Source: Gammaproteobacteria bacterium
GTDB lineage: Bacteria; Pseudomonadota; Gammaproteobacteria; DSM-16500
Length of the DNA stretch: 64,000 bases
Direction of reading: 5' to 3'
Assembly (NCBI GenBank): GCA_021325575.1
Contig: JAJPGW010000006.1
Coordinates: 1-64,000 of the forward strand
The notes beneath the pieces were generated by a model that saw only the letters and a program-made list of their open reading frames with translations, was not told the DNA's origin and did not search any database. The position numbers were made by a program, and so were the translations under genes. Below, piece by piece: positions 52,324 to 61,531 of this stretch (the stretch's first letter is position 1; every line of letters begins with the position of its first letter).

Positions 52324-55300
52324 TCATTTAACCTTTCGCTTTTTAGTTGGTTGCGCGGGTTCACCCTTATAACCTTCAAGTTCATGTTTTTTCCCGGCAG
52401 GATTACCAACAAGCCTTAGCGCAAATGAAGGCGATTGCGCTGGCCTTGTTGAAGCCTGCTGCTCTGAATTGTTACTGTTAACCTGCATAGGCTGAACACC
52501 ACCAGAATCTTTTGTTGGTGCATTAAAAAGAGGTACAGGTGGGAGAGATCTTTTAGATTTTGACACAGGCGCGGGCAATTTAGATTTGTCCGTCGGCTTA
52601 ACTTTTTTACTCTCTTTGTCATCCTGCATAACATCCGCATCTTGTTGTAATTTTTTATCTTTAATCAGATCCAAGAAGCCTAATTCATTAATCATTTTCT
52701 TTAAAATTTCTGCGCGCGGGTTATCTTTGTTATTACCTTGGTTTAAGCAAGCGAGAGCGTCCTTTATGCGGGCGATCACGTTCTTTTTTGCCTTTTCTAT
52801 CAGATGAGGTTTAGTACCTTCTTCTAAACGATATAAATAAAGATTTAAATGTGCGGCAGCACATATTAGAAAAAGTAAACAACTATCCAGGGTGTCATTT
52901 AAATTTTTAAAATAGGATACATTAGCCCAAACATGGTTTCCCAACTGATAATGATCTTGCGGAGAAGGGTTCGATGATTTAACCATATAAGGTCCTGCCG
53001 CAGATTCAAAGCAGACAAGATGGTTACAAGGTATATGTTTTATTACCTCTTTAAAATTTTCTCTGAGTACTTTCTCTAATTGTTCTACTTTTGCGATATC
53101 TTTTCCGCCTAGCGCTTTTGCAATATATTTATATATTTTTGGCAGATGAACTTTTTCTGCTGTTTCTCTAAATGAATCGAGTTTTTTATCGAATTTACCC
53201 CGCGGGTCAAGCCTATCAAAAATTGCCTTTAAATCGGGATACACTTTCACTTTAAGAACAGGATCGGATTCTAGAACCTTAAGTGCTTTAGCCATATACT
53301 TCATATTCAAATTAATTGACTGTAAACAATCATTTAATTCAGCAAGATTTTTAGCATTTAAGACCCTATTAATAGGCCGAGCTGCCAATTTTAATATGAT
53401 TGCTAAGTACAGAAGTCTTTTACGAAGGGTTAGGTCTTCCTCTTTTAATGTATCAATCAATTTCCAGTCGATATCGGCATACAGCTTCTTTGGGCTAACA
53501 TTTTCAGCTATATTTCTAGATATAGAACCAAGATACCTTGCTTGTGCATCTGTTGCCTCAGTAAAAATAGAGTCAAAGCCTTTAGATTCTGAGAGTAATT
53601 TAACTAAACTGGGATCACCAAAATTTTCTGCAATAAAGTTAATTATTATTTTTTTTACGGCTGCCATATCAGGTTTTTCAGTTGCAAACGCTTTCTCTCT
53701 GTAATCCAAAACTTTTCTGATTTGTAAACCTTTAATAATTTTTTCAAATTCCTTGTAGGGCTGCTGACGCATGTTTAATTTAGATTCTTTATTCTGTACT
53801 TTAGAATTTTTGAGTTCTAATAATTTATCAGCGTGCTCCTTTGCCGCCCCCATTCTTTGTTTTACTTGCGCATACTCTTTATGTTGACGAATACCCTTCA
53901 TAGAAAGGGCAAAACTTACCAGCTCAAATAAAATATGTGCTTCTTTGAAGCTGCTAATTTTCAAGCAATTGGTAAGAAAATCTTTAAACGGGGTATGATT
54001 TGATGAATTAGTCCTTATATCTTTGTTAATTCTACTCAACTTGGTTTTAAAAAGAGGTAAATCGATATCAAAGAGTTTATCAAATGCGGGTTCTTTTAGT
54101 AGGTCTTTGATTTGTTCTTGTGTTAATTCGACTATTTGCACTGGCTCTGGTTGGTTTGATTGCGGTGCTGATTCATATTTTCCAGCTAAATTTTCGGCGA
54201 TAAAATTTATTATCCTTTCTTTTTTAGTTATAGATGCTTTGTTTTCTTCTGTTTCCATCGCAGCTTCTTTATTGTTAGATGAATTATTAGAAGAACTTTG
54301 ACTTTGCTGTCTTTTAGATTCTAAAGCCCCTGCTTCTAATCTTTTTGCTAGTGGGACATCCTCATCATCTGAATCGGTTGCGGCTTTATCTTTTTGGCTA
54401 GAAGAGCCATTGCTTGTTTCCATTTCCACGGCGTTAGCTTCCGCACTTGTATCATCATTCATTGGCACGGGTTCTAATTGGCCTACATTGGTTTCTTCCA
54501 TTACGAATTCTGGTTCTGCATCAAAAATGGCAGTTTTTGTTTCTTGAGTTTTTTTCCCTGGTTTTTGTGGCTTCAGCAATTCATCAAGCATTGCATCAAA
54601 CTTTGAAGAGCTGTCTGCAACGGTTTCTTTTTTTTCTCTGTGAGTTTCTTCATTTTCTGTATTTTGGGGAGTTTCATTATAAAGTTCTTCATTTACTCCA
54701 AACATGTTGGCAAGATCATCAAACATAGCTCCAGGTTTAGAAAGACTTTTTGTAAAAAATGGTAAATCTAAAGATGTACCTGGATCACTGTTGTTACTAC
54801 TTTTTGCTTCTTTCTTTTCTGGTGTAAACTCCGTTTCCCATTCATCAAGAATTTCTGCTGTGGGTGTATCACGGCCAGTTTGCATCGGCATGTCACTCGC
54901 CATCAAATCCAAACCCATTTTGACGGGCAAATTTAAAGGCAAAGAAAACGCAGGCGGTGGCAAAGTAGAAACGAGCGAATTACTATTGCTATTACTATTC
55001 CATAGCAGAGGCTGAGTTCGCATCATCGGGACAGGAGTTAAGGATACTTCTGGGGATAAAGATACAAAATTTTGCGCGGAAAGCGGTGGCTGGATTGACG
55101 GCTGGGTTTGTACAGGAGTCACCGGATTTTGTTGCATTGGCTGAGGAATAGATAACGTAACATCGGCTGTCAAATTTAATGAATGTGGGTCTGCATTGCT
55201 ATTGTTCGAACTTTCTTTTGGAGGTTGCACAGGACTTGCATGCGGTTTGGTACTTATCTTAGGTGATTGCGCTTTTTTTTCGTTATTTTCACTGCCTAAT

Positions 55301-55653
55301 TGTATAATAGCATTAATTTTTTTTTCTAATAGTTTATGCTTGTTTTTTTCATAAACTAATTCTGCAATCTTAATTAAAAATGCCGCCTTAGGAAAATTTA
55401 TTTCTTTTACGCGTATAGCAGCACTTAAATATTTATCATATTGTTCATTATAACCCTCAACACAATTACCAAAGTGGTTAGCTATAAAATCATAGTGATT
55501 TTTATCAACTTCTTTAAATTTTCTAAAAAGACCTTCTTTTAATTGTGCTTTATTCTGTGCCTTAGAAGGCAAAATCTTTAAAATGTTATCTACAAGTTTA
55601 TCGATTATTCTATTTGCATTAGCAACCTGCGAAGAATCTTGTCTATTTTTCAT
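52324..55653 (-). CDS. Large helical protein with C-terminal SV40-like NLS
   Basis: 1109 residues. Residues 1-120 are a helical module; 130-475 are low complexity, rich in Gln, Ser, Asn, Pro and acidic residues, with two acidic/hydrophobic peptides (FDDLANMF at 311-318, KFDAMLDELL at 351-360) and SDDEDVPLAKRL at 428-439. From 478 to about 1040 there are at least three helical repeats, two of which start INFIAEN. The last eight residues are PTKKRKVK, almost the SV40 nuclear signal PKKKRKV. No bacterial family recognised. A host-nucleus-directed effector is proposed, but nothing here proves export. Confidence 0.82.
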   Translation of the reverse strand: MKNRQDSSQVANANRIIDKLVDNILKILPSKAQNKAQLKEGLFRKFKEVDKNHYDFIANHFGNCVEGYNEQYDKYLSAAIRVKEINFPKAAFLIKIAELVYEKNKHKLLEKKINAIIQLGSENNEKKAQSPKISTKPHASPVQPPKESSNNSNADPHSLNLTADVTLSIPQPMQQNPVTPVQTQPSIQPPLSAQNFVSLSPEVSLTPVPMMRTQPLLWNSNSNSNSLVSTLPPPAFSLPLNLPVKMGLDLMASDMPMQTGRDTPTAEILDEWETEFTPEKKEAKSSNNSDPGTSLDLPFFTKSLSKPGAMFDDLANMFGVNEELYNETPQNTENEETHREKKETVADSSSKFDAMLDELLKPQKPGKKTQETKTAIFDAEPEFVMEETNVGQLEPVPMNDDTSAEANAVEMETSNGSSSQKDKAATDSDDEDVPLAKRLEAGALESKRQQSQSSSNNSSNNKEAAMETEENKASITKKERIINFIAENLAGKYESAPQSNQPEPVQIVELTQEQIKDLLKEPAFDKLFDIDLPLFKTKLSRINKDIRTNSSNHTPFKDFLTNCLKISSFKEAHILFELVSFALSMKGIRQHKEYAQVKQRMGAAKEHADKLLELKNSKVQNKESKLNMRQQPYKEFEKIIKGLQIRKVLDYREKAFATEKPDMAAVKKIIINFIAENFGDPSLVKLLSESKGFDSIFTEATDAQARYLGSISRNIAENVSPKKLYADIDWKLIDTLKEEDLTLRKRLLYLAIILKLAARPINRVLNAKNLAELNDCLQSINLNMKYMAKALKVLESDPVLKVKVYPDLKAIFDRLDPRGKFDKKLDSFRETAEKVHLPKIYKYIAKALGGKDIAKVEQLEKVLRENFKEVIKHIPCNHLVCFESAAGPYMVKSSNPSPQDHYQLGNHVWANVSYFKNLNDTLDSCLLFLICAAAHLNLYLYRLEEGTKPHLIEKAKKNVIARIKDALACLNQGNNKDNPRAEILKKMINELGFLDLIKDKKLQQDADVMQDDKESKKVKPTDKSKLPAPVSKSKRSLPPVPLFNAPTKDSGGVQPMQVNSNNSEQQASTRPAQSPSFALRLVGNPAGKKHELEGYKGEPAQPTKKRKVK

Positions 55654-55751
55654 ATTTATTCCTCTGATTTACCTTCTATGGTGCTGTCGCCAAACTTATT
55701 AGCAAGGAAGTCTGGTAGCCATGGCGAGTTAACGAGTTAATAGGGTTTCAG

Positions 55752-57284
55752 TTAGTCGACGTTACTCCCACCTAATTGGAGTGAGCTACGTTCTTGTTTT
55801 TGTCGTTTGTCTAGAATGGGAGCAGGTTCCGGAGTCCCTAAAAAAGCACTTCCACCAACTTGGCTGCGTGTAAAGAGAGACTTATCTGGTAATAGCGCAT
55901 AGGGGTTTACATTTACTTCTTTCTGATCTTTGGGCGGTTCCGCTTTGACTTCGGCAACCGAGGGTGCAAGATGGGGATAAAGATGTTGAGTAAGCGGTAA
56001 ATCATCTCTGGACTCAACCAGAGCTGCGTAAAAATCTCTTTCGAATGTATCTGCGGTGGGATCGTCCTTTAATTTATTATAATAAGAAAGCACTTTCTCC
56101 ATTAATTCACGATAAGGTTTAAATAGGCTTGTCCTCTCTTCGGGTTCTTCTTTTGTAGCACGAATTTTTTTAAGTTCATCGAGCACAGTTTTTAAATTAT
56201 TTGATGACAAACGATACTTTATTCCATTAATGAAATCTTCATGAAATTCTCTGGGTTTATTTTTTTCAACAAATTCTAAAATTAAACGAATTCTTTCACG
56301 ATATATATCATTTAATACTTTGCCCCTAAATACACCTTCCAAAGTAAAGTGTTCAGATAACGTTGAAAAAATCGGATTGGTCTCTTTAAGGAATTCAAAG
56401 AGATCCACTCTAAATTGAGTTAAAACAAATTTCAGATATTCATTTATATGAGGATCTCTACGTGTAACAAATATATCAGATGGATCGGAAGGATATTGTT
56501 CATGATATAGAGGATGCTTCACTAAGGCTGCCAGAACTTTTTTTCGATGCTTTTGAACAAATTGCATCATTTCATTATTAAAATGCTCTATGAGAAATTT
56601 AATAATAGGATTCTGCGCTGGATTGGGTTGGTCCGAACCTTCCGGGATATCTTGCGCACCGTCGCTAATTAATTTTTCTAATGGTTTTTCTGCGTTTAAT
56701 AAAATGGGTACGGGGTTGATTTTTAAATATCTGCACAAAAATTTTATTTTTCTATGGTTTTCAACAAGCATGGTTCCCGTGTTTTGTATAAGAGAAAATA
56801 AATTTTCCTCCATGAATTTCTTAGCTTGAGCTTTTTCTTCCTCGGATGTAAGTTGATTAGCATCAAACTTTTGTTGCAACGCGAAGAATCCGATGACAAC
56901 ATCCTGGGTCGAGGGCGTGTCTTTTCTGTCAACCGGCGGCTTCATTGTTTGCCGGGCTGCAGCAGGAACAGCTTGATTTTCTTTATAAAGCTGCAAGAAT
57001 TCGCGCACAATATGGAATTTTTCTCGGCCACCAAGAATTTTTGCTGGATTTAGTTCAAATGCAATGCATAACAATACTAGCTGGTTTTTATTACAAGAAT
57101 TAATCGGGTTGATCGCATAACAAAGCAGTGCAAATAAACATTGTTCAAAAAATGATTTAGCATCATCTAAGCTAATACCCACTTCTTGATAATCTTTATC
57201 TTCAAGAGTATTAGAGGTTGGATCCATTGCTTTCTTTTTTTCTATTTTTTGTGCCAATTGGAGTAGTTGTCTGGACAGGCTCAT
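55752..57284 (-). CDS. INPVPILLN-family protein 4, two signature units
   Basis: 510 residues. A first, weaker unit (LLCIAFELNPAKILGG, near 71-86) is followed by a full one: LTSEEEKAQAKKFMEENLFSL, FLCRYLKINPVPILLN (189-197). The middle is helical (KHRKKVLAALVKHPLY), then FERDFYAALVESRDDLPLTQ and HLYPHLAP as in proteins 1 and 3, and SAFLGTPEPAPIL at the end. The ATG lies after GAGGAAAGCTC. It stands alone, upstream of the NLS protein. Confidence 0.8.
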   Translation of the reverse strand: MSLSRQLLQLAQKIEKKKAMDPTSNTLEDKDYQEVGISLDDAKSFFEQCLFALLCYAINPINSCNKNQLVLLCIAFELNPAKILGGREKFHIVREFLQLYKENQAVPAAARQTMKPPVDRKDTPSTQDVVIGFFALQQKFDANQLTSEEEKAQAKKFMEENLFSLIQNTGTMLVENHRKIKFLCRYLKINPVPILLNAEKPLEKLISDGAQDIPEGSDQPNPAQNPIIKFLIEHFNNEMMQFVQKHRKKVLAALVKHPLYHEQYPSDPSDIFVTRRDPHINEYLKFVLTQFRVDLFEFLKETNPIFSTLSEHFTLEGVFRGKVLNDIYRERIRLILEFVEKNKPREFHEDFINGIKYRLSSNNLKTVLDELKKIRATKEEPEERTSLFKPYRELMEKVLSYYNKLKDDPTADTFERDFYAALVESRDDLPLTQHLYPHLAPSVAEVKAEPPKDQKEVNVNPYALLPDKSLFTRSQVGGSAFLGTPEPAPILDKRQKQERSSLQLGGSNVD

Positions 57285-57481
57285 GAGCTTTCCTCAATTA
57301 ATAAAAGCAAGCTCGGTATTTTAGACTATTTTTTATTCAAATCATAGAGGCTGGGCTAACATTCGCGCTATTGATTTAGCCAGTTTCTGGCATTTCTGAA
57401 TAATACGGAGCTTGCGATTTAGATTTAAAACGCTATAATATTGAAATCTCGTATCTTAATTCCGAATTTTCAAGGTATACA

Positions 57482-58654
57482 ATGATATTAAGAACAAAAT
57501 ATTTAAATAAAATCAATGAATTACTAACAAACAACCTCATTGTGGCTTTAATTGGGCCAAGACAGGTGGGGAAAACGACGTTAGCATTGGAAATTGCCAA
57601 GCAATTCTCAAAAGTAACGCATTTTGATTTAGAAGATTCCATTGCTTTGGCAAGATTGAAAGACCCTATGCTTGCATTGCAATCGCTAGAGGGGTTGATT
57701 GTGTTGGATGAAATACAACATATGCCAGATTTATTTAAAGTCTTGCGCGTATTAGCGGATCAGCCTGATCAAAAAAGAAAATTTTTAATCTTAGGCAGCG
57801 CATCGCCTGCATTATTAAAACAAACATCAGAATCTTTGGCAGGAAGAATAGCCTATCTTGAGATAAGCGGATTTTCATTACAAGAAGTCGGGGAGCAAAA
57901 TTTAAATAAATTATGGATACGCGGTTCATTTCCTCGTTCTTATTTAAGTCCCGATGAAGCATCGAGTATGAGCTGGCGGCAACAGTTTATCAGGACTTTT
58001 TTAGAACGGGATTTGCCGCAATTGGGGATTACTATTCCTGCTATTACGATGCGGCGTTTTTGGATGATGCTCGCGCATTATCATGGACAAATATGGAATG
58101 CTGCCGAATTTAGTCGTGCTTTTGGCATGAATGATAAAACGGTGCGAAATTATCTAGATATTTTAACGTCAACTTTTGTGGTACAACAACTTGCGCCGTG
58201 GTGGGAAAATATTTCCAAACGACAAGTGAAAGCACCAAAAATTTTTTTATCTGACACGGGATTACTTCATGCACTATTAGGACTAAATACGTTAGAAGAA
58301 TTAGAGGGACATCCTAAAATAGGTGCATCATGGGAAGGATTTGTTATAAATACAATTTTGACGCAATTAGATGTGCAACCCGAAGAAGTTTTTTATTGGA
58401 GCACATTTACTGGAGCAGAGTTGGATTTATTGATTATGCGAGGAAATATCCGGTTAGGCTTTGAAATTAAAAGAACAGTCTCGCCAACCCTCACCCGATC
58501 CATACAAAATGCAATCGAAGACCTGAAACTTTCGCATGTTTATGTCGTGAATGCGAATGACCAAATTTATCCACTGGCTGCAAATGTGACGGCAATTGGG
58601 TTAACTCGGATAAATGAATTACCTCAACACGGATTTAACACCTCTTATGTTTAA
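57482..58654 (+). CDS. AAA ATPase with DUF4143 (ATP-binding protein)
   Basis: 390 residues. The N-terminal AAA fold has LIGPRQVGKTTLALEIA (Walker A) and GLIVLDEIQHMPDL (Walker B). The C-terminal DUF4143 part has FLSDTGLLHALLGL and YWSTFTGAELDLLI, with the latter resembling a nuclease-like fold. Such proteins are spread by horizontal transfer, and their role is poorly known. It closes the accessory region, overlapping rsmG by 8 bp. Confidence 0.92.
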   Translation: MILRTKYLNKINELLTNNLIVALIGPRQVGKTTLALEIAKQFSKVTHFDLEDSIALARLKDPMLALQSLEGLIVLDEIQHMPDLFKVLRVLADQPDQKRKFLILGSASPALLKQTSESLAGRIAYLEISGFSLQEVGEQNLNKLWIRGSFPRSYLSPDEASSMSWRQQFIRTFLERDLPQLGITIPAITMRRFWMMLAHYHGQIWNAAEFSRAFGMNDKTVRNYLDILTSTFVVQQLAPWWENISKRQVKAPKIFLSDTGLLHALLGLNTLEELEGHPKIGASWEGFVINTILTQLDVQPEEVFYWSTFTGAELDLLIMRGNIRLGFEIKRTVSPTLTRSIQNAIEDLKLSHVYVVNANDQIYPLAANVTAIGLTRINELPQHGFNTSYV

Positions 58655-59276
58655 AGAATTTTTGCATAAAAGCTTAACCCAAAACGGTTTTAATTTTTCT
58701 GAAAAAACCGAAGAGCAGTTTCTTCATTTTCTCGCTTTACTCGAAAAGTGGAATAAAGTTTTTAATCTGACAGCAATAAAAAACGCAGAAGAACAAGTGT
58801 TGCTGCACATTATCGATAGCCTAACGGTGAACTCTTATCTTAATGGCTCAAATATTCTGGATGTAGGTACGGGTGCAGGCCTGCCGGGCATCCCGCTCGC
58901 CATCGTGAATCCTGATAAACACTTTACTTTGTTAGACAGCAACAGCAAAAAAACCCGATTTTTAACGCAAGTCGTCGCCGATTTATCATTAAAAAATGTT
59001 ACAATCGTCCACGCGCGCGCGGAAGATTTTAAGGCGGAAAAAGGCTTTGATACGATAGTGACTCGCGCTTTTGCGGCAATTGCGGTAATGTTAACCGCGA
59101 CAAAACACCTGATTGGTCCAAAAGGGTTATTTTTGGCAATGAAAGGTATTTATCCCGAGGATGAAATCAAAACCATCCCAGCGGATTTTACGGTAGAAGC
59201 GGTACACAAATTGACAATGAAGGGACTCAATGCAGAAAGATGTGTGGTCTGTATAAGGAAAAAACAAAATGGCTAA
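58647..59276 (+). CDS. rsmG: 16S rRNA m7G527 methyltransferase RsmG (GidB)
   Basis: 209 residues. LLEKWNKVFNLTA and the SAM-binding NILDVGTGAGLPGIPLA are conserved. An upstream ATG at 58614 is in frame, but ATG 58647 places the start at the same distance from WNK as in E. coli. Usually follows mnmG; here it follows the accessory region. Overlaps parA by 8 bp. Confidence 0.94.
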   Translation: MFKEFLHKSLTQNGFNFSEKTEEQFLHFLALLEKWNKVFNLTAIKNAEEQVLLHIIDSLTVNSYLNGSNILDVGTGAGLPGIPLAIVNPDKHFTLLDSNSKKTRFLTQVVADLSLKNVTIVHARAEDFKAEKGFDTIVTRAFAAIAVMLTATKHLIGPKGLFLAMKGIYPEDEIKTIPADFTVEAVHKLTMKGLNAERCVVCIRKKQNG

Positions 59277-60054
59277 AACAATCGCGATCGTCAATCAAAA
59301 AGGCGGCGTAGGTAAAACCACAACCAGTATCAATCTGGCGGCGTCGTTTGCTGTCATGAAACGCAGAGTGATGTTGATTGATTTGGATCCGCAAGGCAAT
59401 GCAACCGTAGGTAGCGGCATTGATAAAGATCATTTTACTCACACGACTTCCGATGTTTTATTGAATGAGGTGGCCATTGCAGATGCGTTAGTTAAAACGC
59501 CAGGTGGCTATGATTTATTGCCTACAAATAATGAATTGATTGTTGCTGAAGTAAAATTAATGCAAGAAACGCAGCAGCGTGAAAACCGTTTAAAACAATT
59601 GCTCGCACCGATTTTAGATCAATATGATTATATTTTGATTGACTGCCCACCCTCGCTGAATGTGCTGACACTGAATGCGTTGGTTGCGGCGAATTCCGTT
59701 TTAATTCCTGTTCAATGTGAATATTATGCACTCGAAGGATTAAAAGGATTATTAAGCACTATCGAACAAATTCAAACAACGATTAATCCCGCGTTGCATA
59801 TCGAGGGATTGTTGCGCACGATGTATGATGGGCGCAATCGGTTAGCGCTGGATGTTTCTCAGCAATTACTCAATCATTTTCCCAATCGCGTCTATCGCAC
59901 CGTGATTCCGCGCAATGTCCGTTTGGCGGAAGCCCCGAGTCATGGGTTGCCGGTTTTTCAGTATGATGAAAAATCACAAGGCGCGGTCGCCTATCTCACG
60001 CTTGCAGGTGAAATGCTAAGACGAGTTGATGAACGCATTATGGAAACCGCCTAA
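59269..60054 (+). CDS. parA: Chromosome partitioning ATPase ParA (Soj)
   Basis: 261 residues of the deviant Walker ParA family: [31 protein letters not shown] and [16 protein letters not shown]. In most relatives parB follows, but ubiE begins immediately at 60054, sharing one base with its stop. ParB may be elsewhere, or lost. The sequence itself looks intact. Confidence 0.95.
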   Translation: MAKTIAIVNQKGGVGKTTTSINLAASFAVMKRRVMLIDLDPQGNATVGSGIDKDHFTHTTSDVLLNEVAIADALVKTPGGYDLLPTNNELIVAEVKLMQETQQRENRLKQLLAPILDQYDYILIDCPPSLNVLTLNALVAANSVLIPVQCEYYALEGLKGLLSTIEQIQTTINPALHIEGLLRTMYDGRNRLALDVSQQLLNHFPNRVYRTVIPRNVRLAEAPSHGLPVFQYDEKSQGAVAYLTLAGEMLRRVDERIMETA

Positions 60055-60803
60055 TGCAAGATAATGAAAAAACCCATTTTGGTTTTAAAGAAATTCCGGC
60101 GAGCGAAAAAGTGAATCGCGTGGCAGAAGTTTTTCATTCGGTTGCCAGCAAATACGATTTGATGAATGATTTTATGTCATTAGGCATGCATCGGTTGTGG
60201 AAACGATTCGCGATTTCTTTATGCGGTGTGCGTGAAGGGCAAACCGTTTTGGATTTGGCAGGTGGAACAGGTGATTTAGCTCGTGAATTTGCGAAAAGTG
60301 TCGGAAAAAACGGTTCTGTGGTGCTCGCCGACATCAATGAAAAAATGTTAGCCGAAGGTCGGGCACGATTATTGGATGCGGGCATTGTTGGAAATATTAC
60401 TTTTGTGCAGGCGGATGCTGAACATTTACCTTTTCCCGATCATTATTTTGATTGCATCACCATCGCGTTTGGTTTGCGGAATGTGACGGATAAAGCGGCG
60501 GCGTTGCGTTCCATGTTTCGCGTTTTGAAACCAGGCGGTAAATGTTTAGTACTGGAATTCTCAAAGCCTGTCAGTCCCTTTTTAAATAAAATGTATGATA
60601 CTTATTCTTTTAATGTGATTCCAAGATTAGGCGAATGGGTTTGCAACGATCGAGAAAGTTATCAATATTTAGTGGAATCGATACGCATGCATCCTGATCA
60701 AGAAACACTGAAAAAAATGATGCAAGATGCCGGTTTTGAAGACGTAGAATACCATAATTTATCGGGCGGCATTGTTGCGGTGCATAAGGGATTAAAATAC
60801 TGA
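60054..60803 (+). CDS. ubiE: Ubiquinone/menaquinone C-methyltransferase UbiE
   Basis: 249 residues. SAM-binding [16 protein letters not shown], with [19 protein letters not shown] before it and [13 protein letters not shown] after. Adds the C-2 methyl to the ubiquinone precursor. Starts an operon with ubiJ and ubiB in the order of E. coli. Overlaps parA at one base. Confidence 0.96.
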   Translation: MQDNEKTHFGFKEIPASEKVNRVAEVFHSVASKYDLMNDFMSLGMHRLWKRFAISLCGVREGQTVLDLAGGTGDLAREFAKSVGKNGSVVLADINEKMLAEGRARLLDAGIVGNITFVQADAEHLPFPDHYFDCITIAFGLRNVTDKAAALRSMFRVLKPGGKCLVLEFSKPVSPFLNKMYDTYSFNVIPRLGEWVCNDRESYQYLVESIRMHPDQETLKKMMQDAGFEDVEYHNLSGGIVAVHKGLKY

Positions 60804-61411
60804 TGCAGCATTTTTTTATAAACATTTTAAAAAAAGGGTTGAATCAATATCTCGCGCTTGATCCTGAATCGAAAAATCGTCTGGCGAAATTACAGGGAAA
60901 AGTGGTGACGATTGAATTTCTGGGATTAAATTTATCGTTGCAATTGATTTTTTTGCAAAATGAAATTGAATTAAAAACGCGGGATTTTTTGCCGCCAAAT
61001 ACGCATATTCAGGGGACACCACTCACTTTACTTCGTATGACATTGACCGGTGGCGATCGCAAGCATTTTTTTTCGGATGATGTCACGATCACGGGTGATC
61101 TGGACCTTGGACAACAGGTGATTGATCTTTTTGATCATCTCGATATTGATATTGAAGAGTATGCGTCGAAATGGTTGGGTGATGTGCCTGCGCATCAAGT
61201 GGGACGGATTGTTAAAAATGTTAAAAAATTTCATGAGCGTGTGCAGGAAGTTTTGCTGCAGAATGTGAATGAATATGTGCATGAAGAAGCGAATTTGTTT
61301 CCGACGGGGGAAGAGTTACAGGATTTTTTTGCAGACGTCGATGAAATTCGAGAGGATGTGGATAGAATGGCGGCGAGGATTGATTTGCTCGTCATTGCGA
61401 GCCGTCGTTAG
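60803..61411 (+). CDS. ubiJ: Ubiquinone biosynthesis accessory protein UbiJ
   Basis: 202 residues with an N-terminal SCP2 lipid-binding domain (TITGDLDLGQQVIDLFDHLDID part) and a C-terminal helix pair (DEIREDVDRMAARIDLL). Binds polyprenyl intermediates in the Ubi complex. The last six codons (VIASRR) are read from the GTCATTGCGAG repeat, so the tail was replaced by repeat insertion. Start overlaps ubiE (TGATG). Confidence 0.9.
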   Translation: MQHFFINILKKGLNQYLALDPESKNRLAKLQGKVVTIEFLGLNLSLQLIFLQNEIELKTRDFLPPNTHIQGTPLTLLRMTLTGGDRKHFFSDDVTITGDLDLGQQVIDLFDHLDIDIEEYASKWLGDVPAHQVGRIVKNVKKFHERVQEVLLQNVNEYVHEEANLFPTGEELQDFFADVDEIREDVDRMAARIDLLVIASRR

Positions 61412-61510
61412 ACGGCGATGCAATCTCTCGTCATTGCGAAGCGTGCTTTTTATGCTGAAGCAATCTTTTGGAGATTGCTTCGCCCTGAAAAGCAGGGCTC
61501 GCAATGACGG
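61390..61510 (+). repeat. GTCATTGCGAGG-type palindromic repeat, copy 2
   Basis: CGTCATTGCGAG (61390-61401), CGTCATTGCGAAGCG (61429-) and the complementary GCTCGCAATGACGG (to 61510) enclose a GAAGCAATCT/AGATTGCTTC hairpin. Same family as 17521-17601. It lies between ubiJ and ubiB and codes for the ubiJ tail. Confidence 0.9.
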
Positions 61511-61531
61511 TTAGAATGGGTAAAGGTAATT

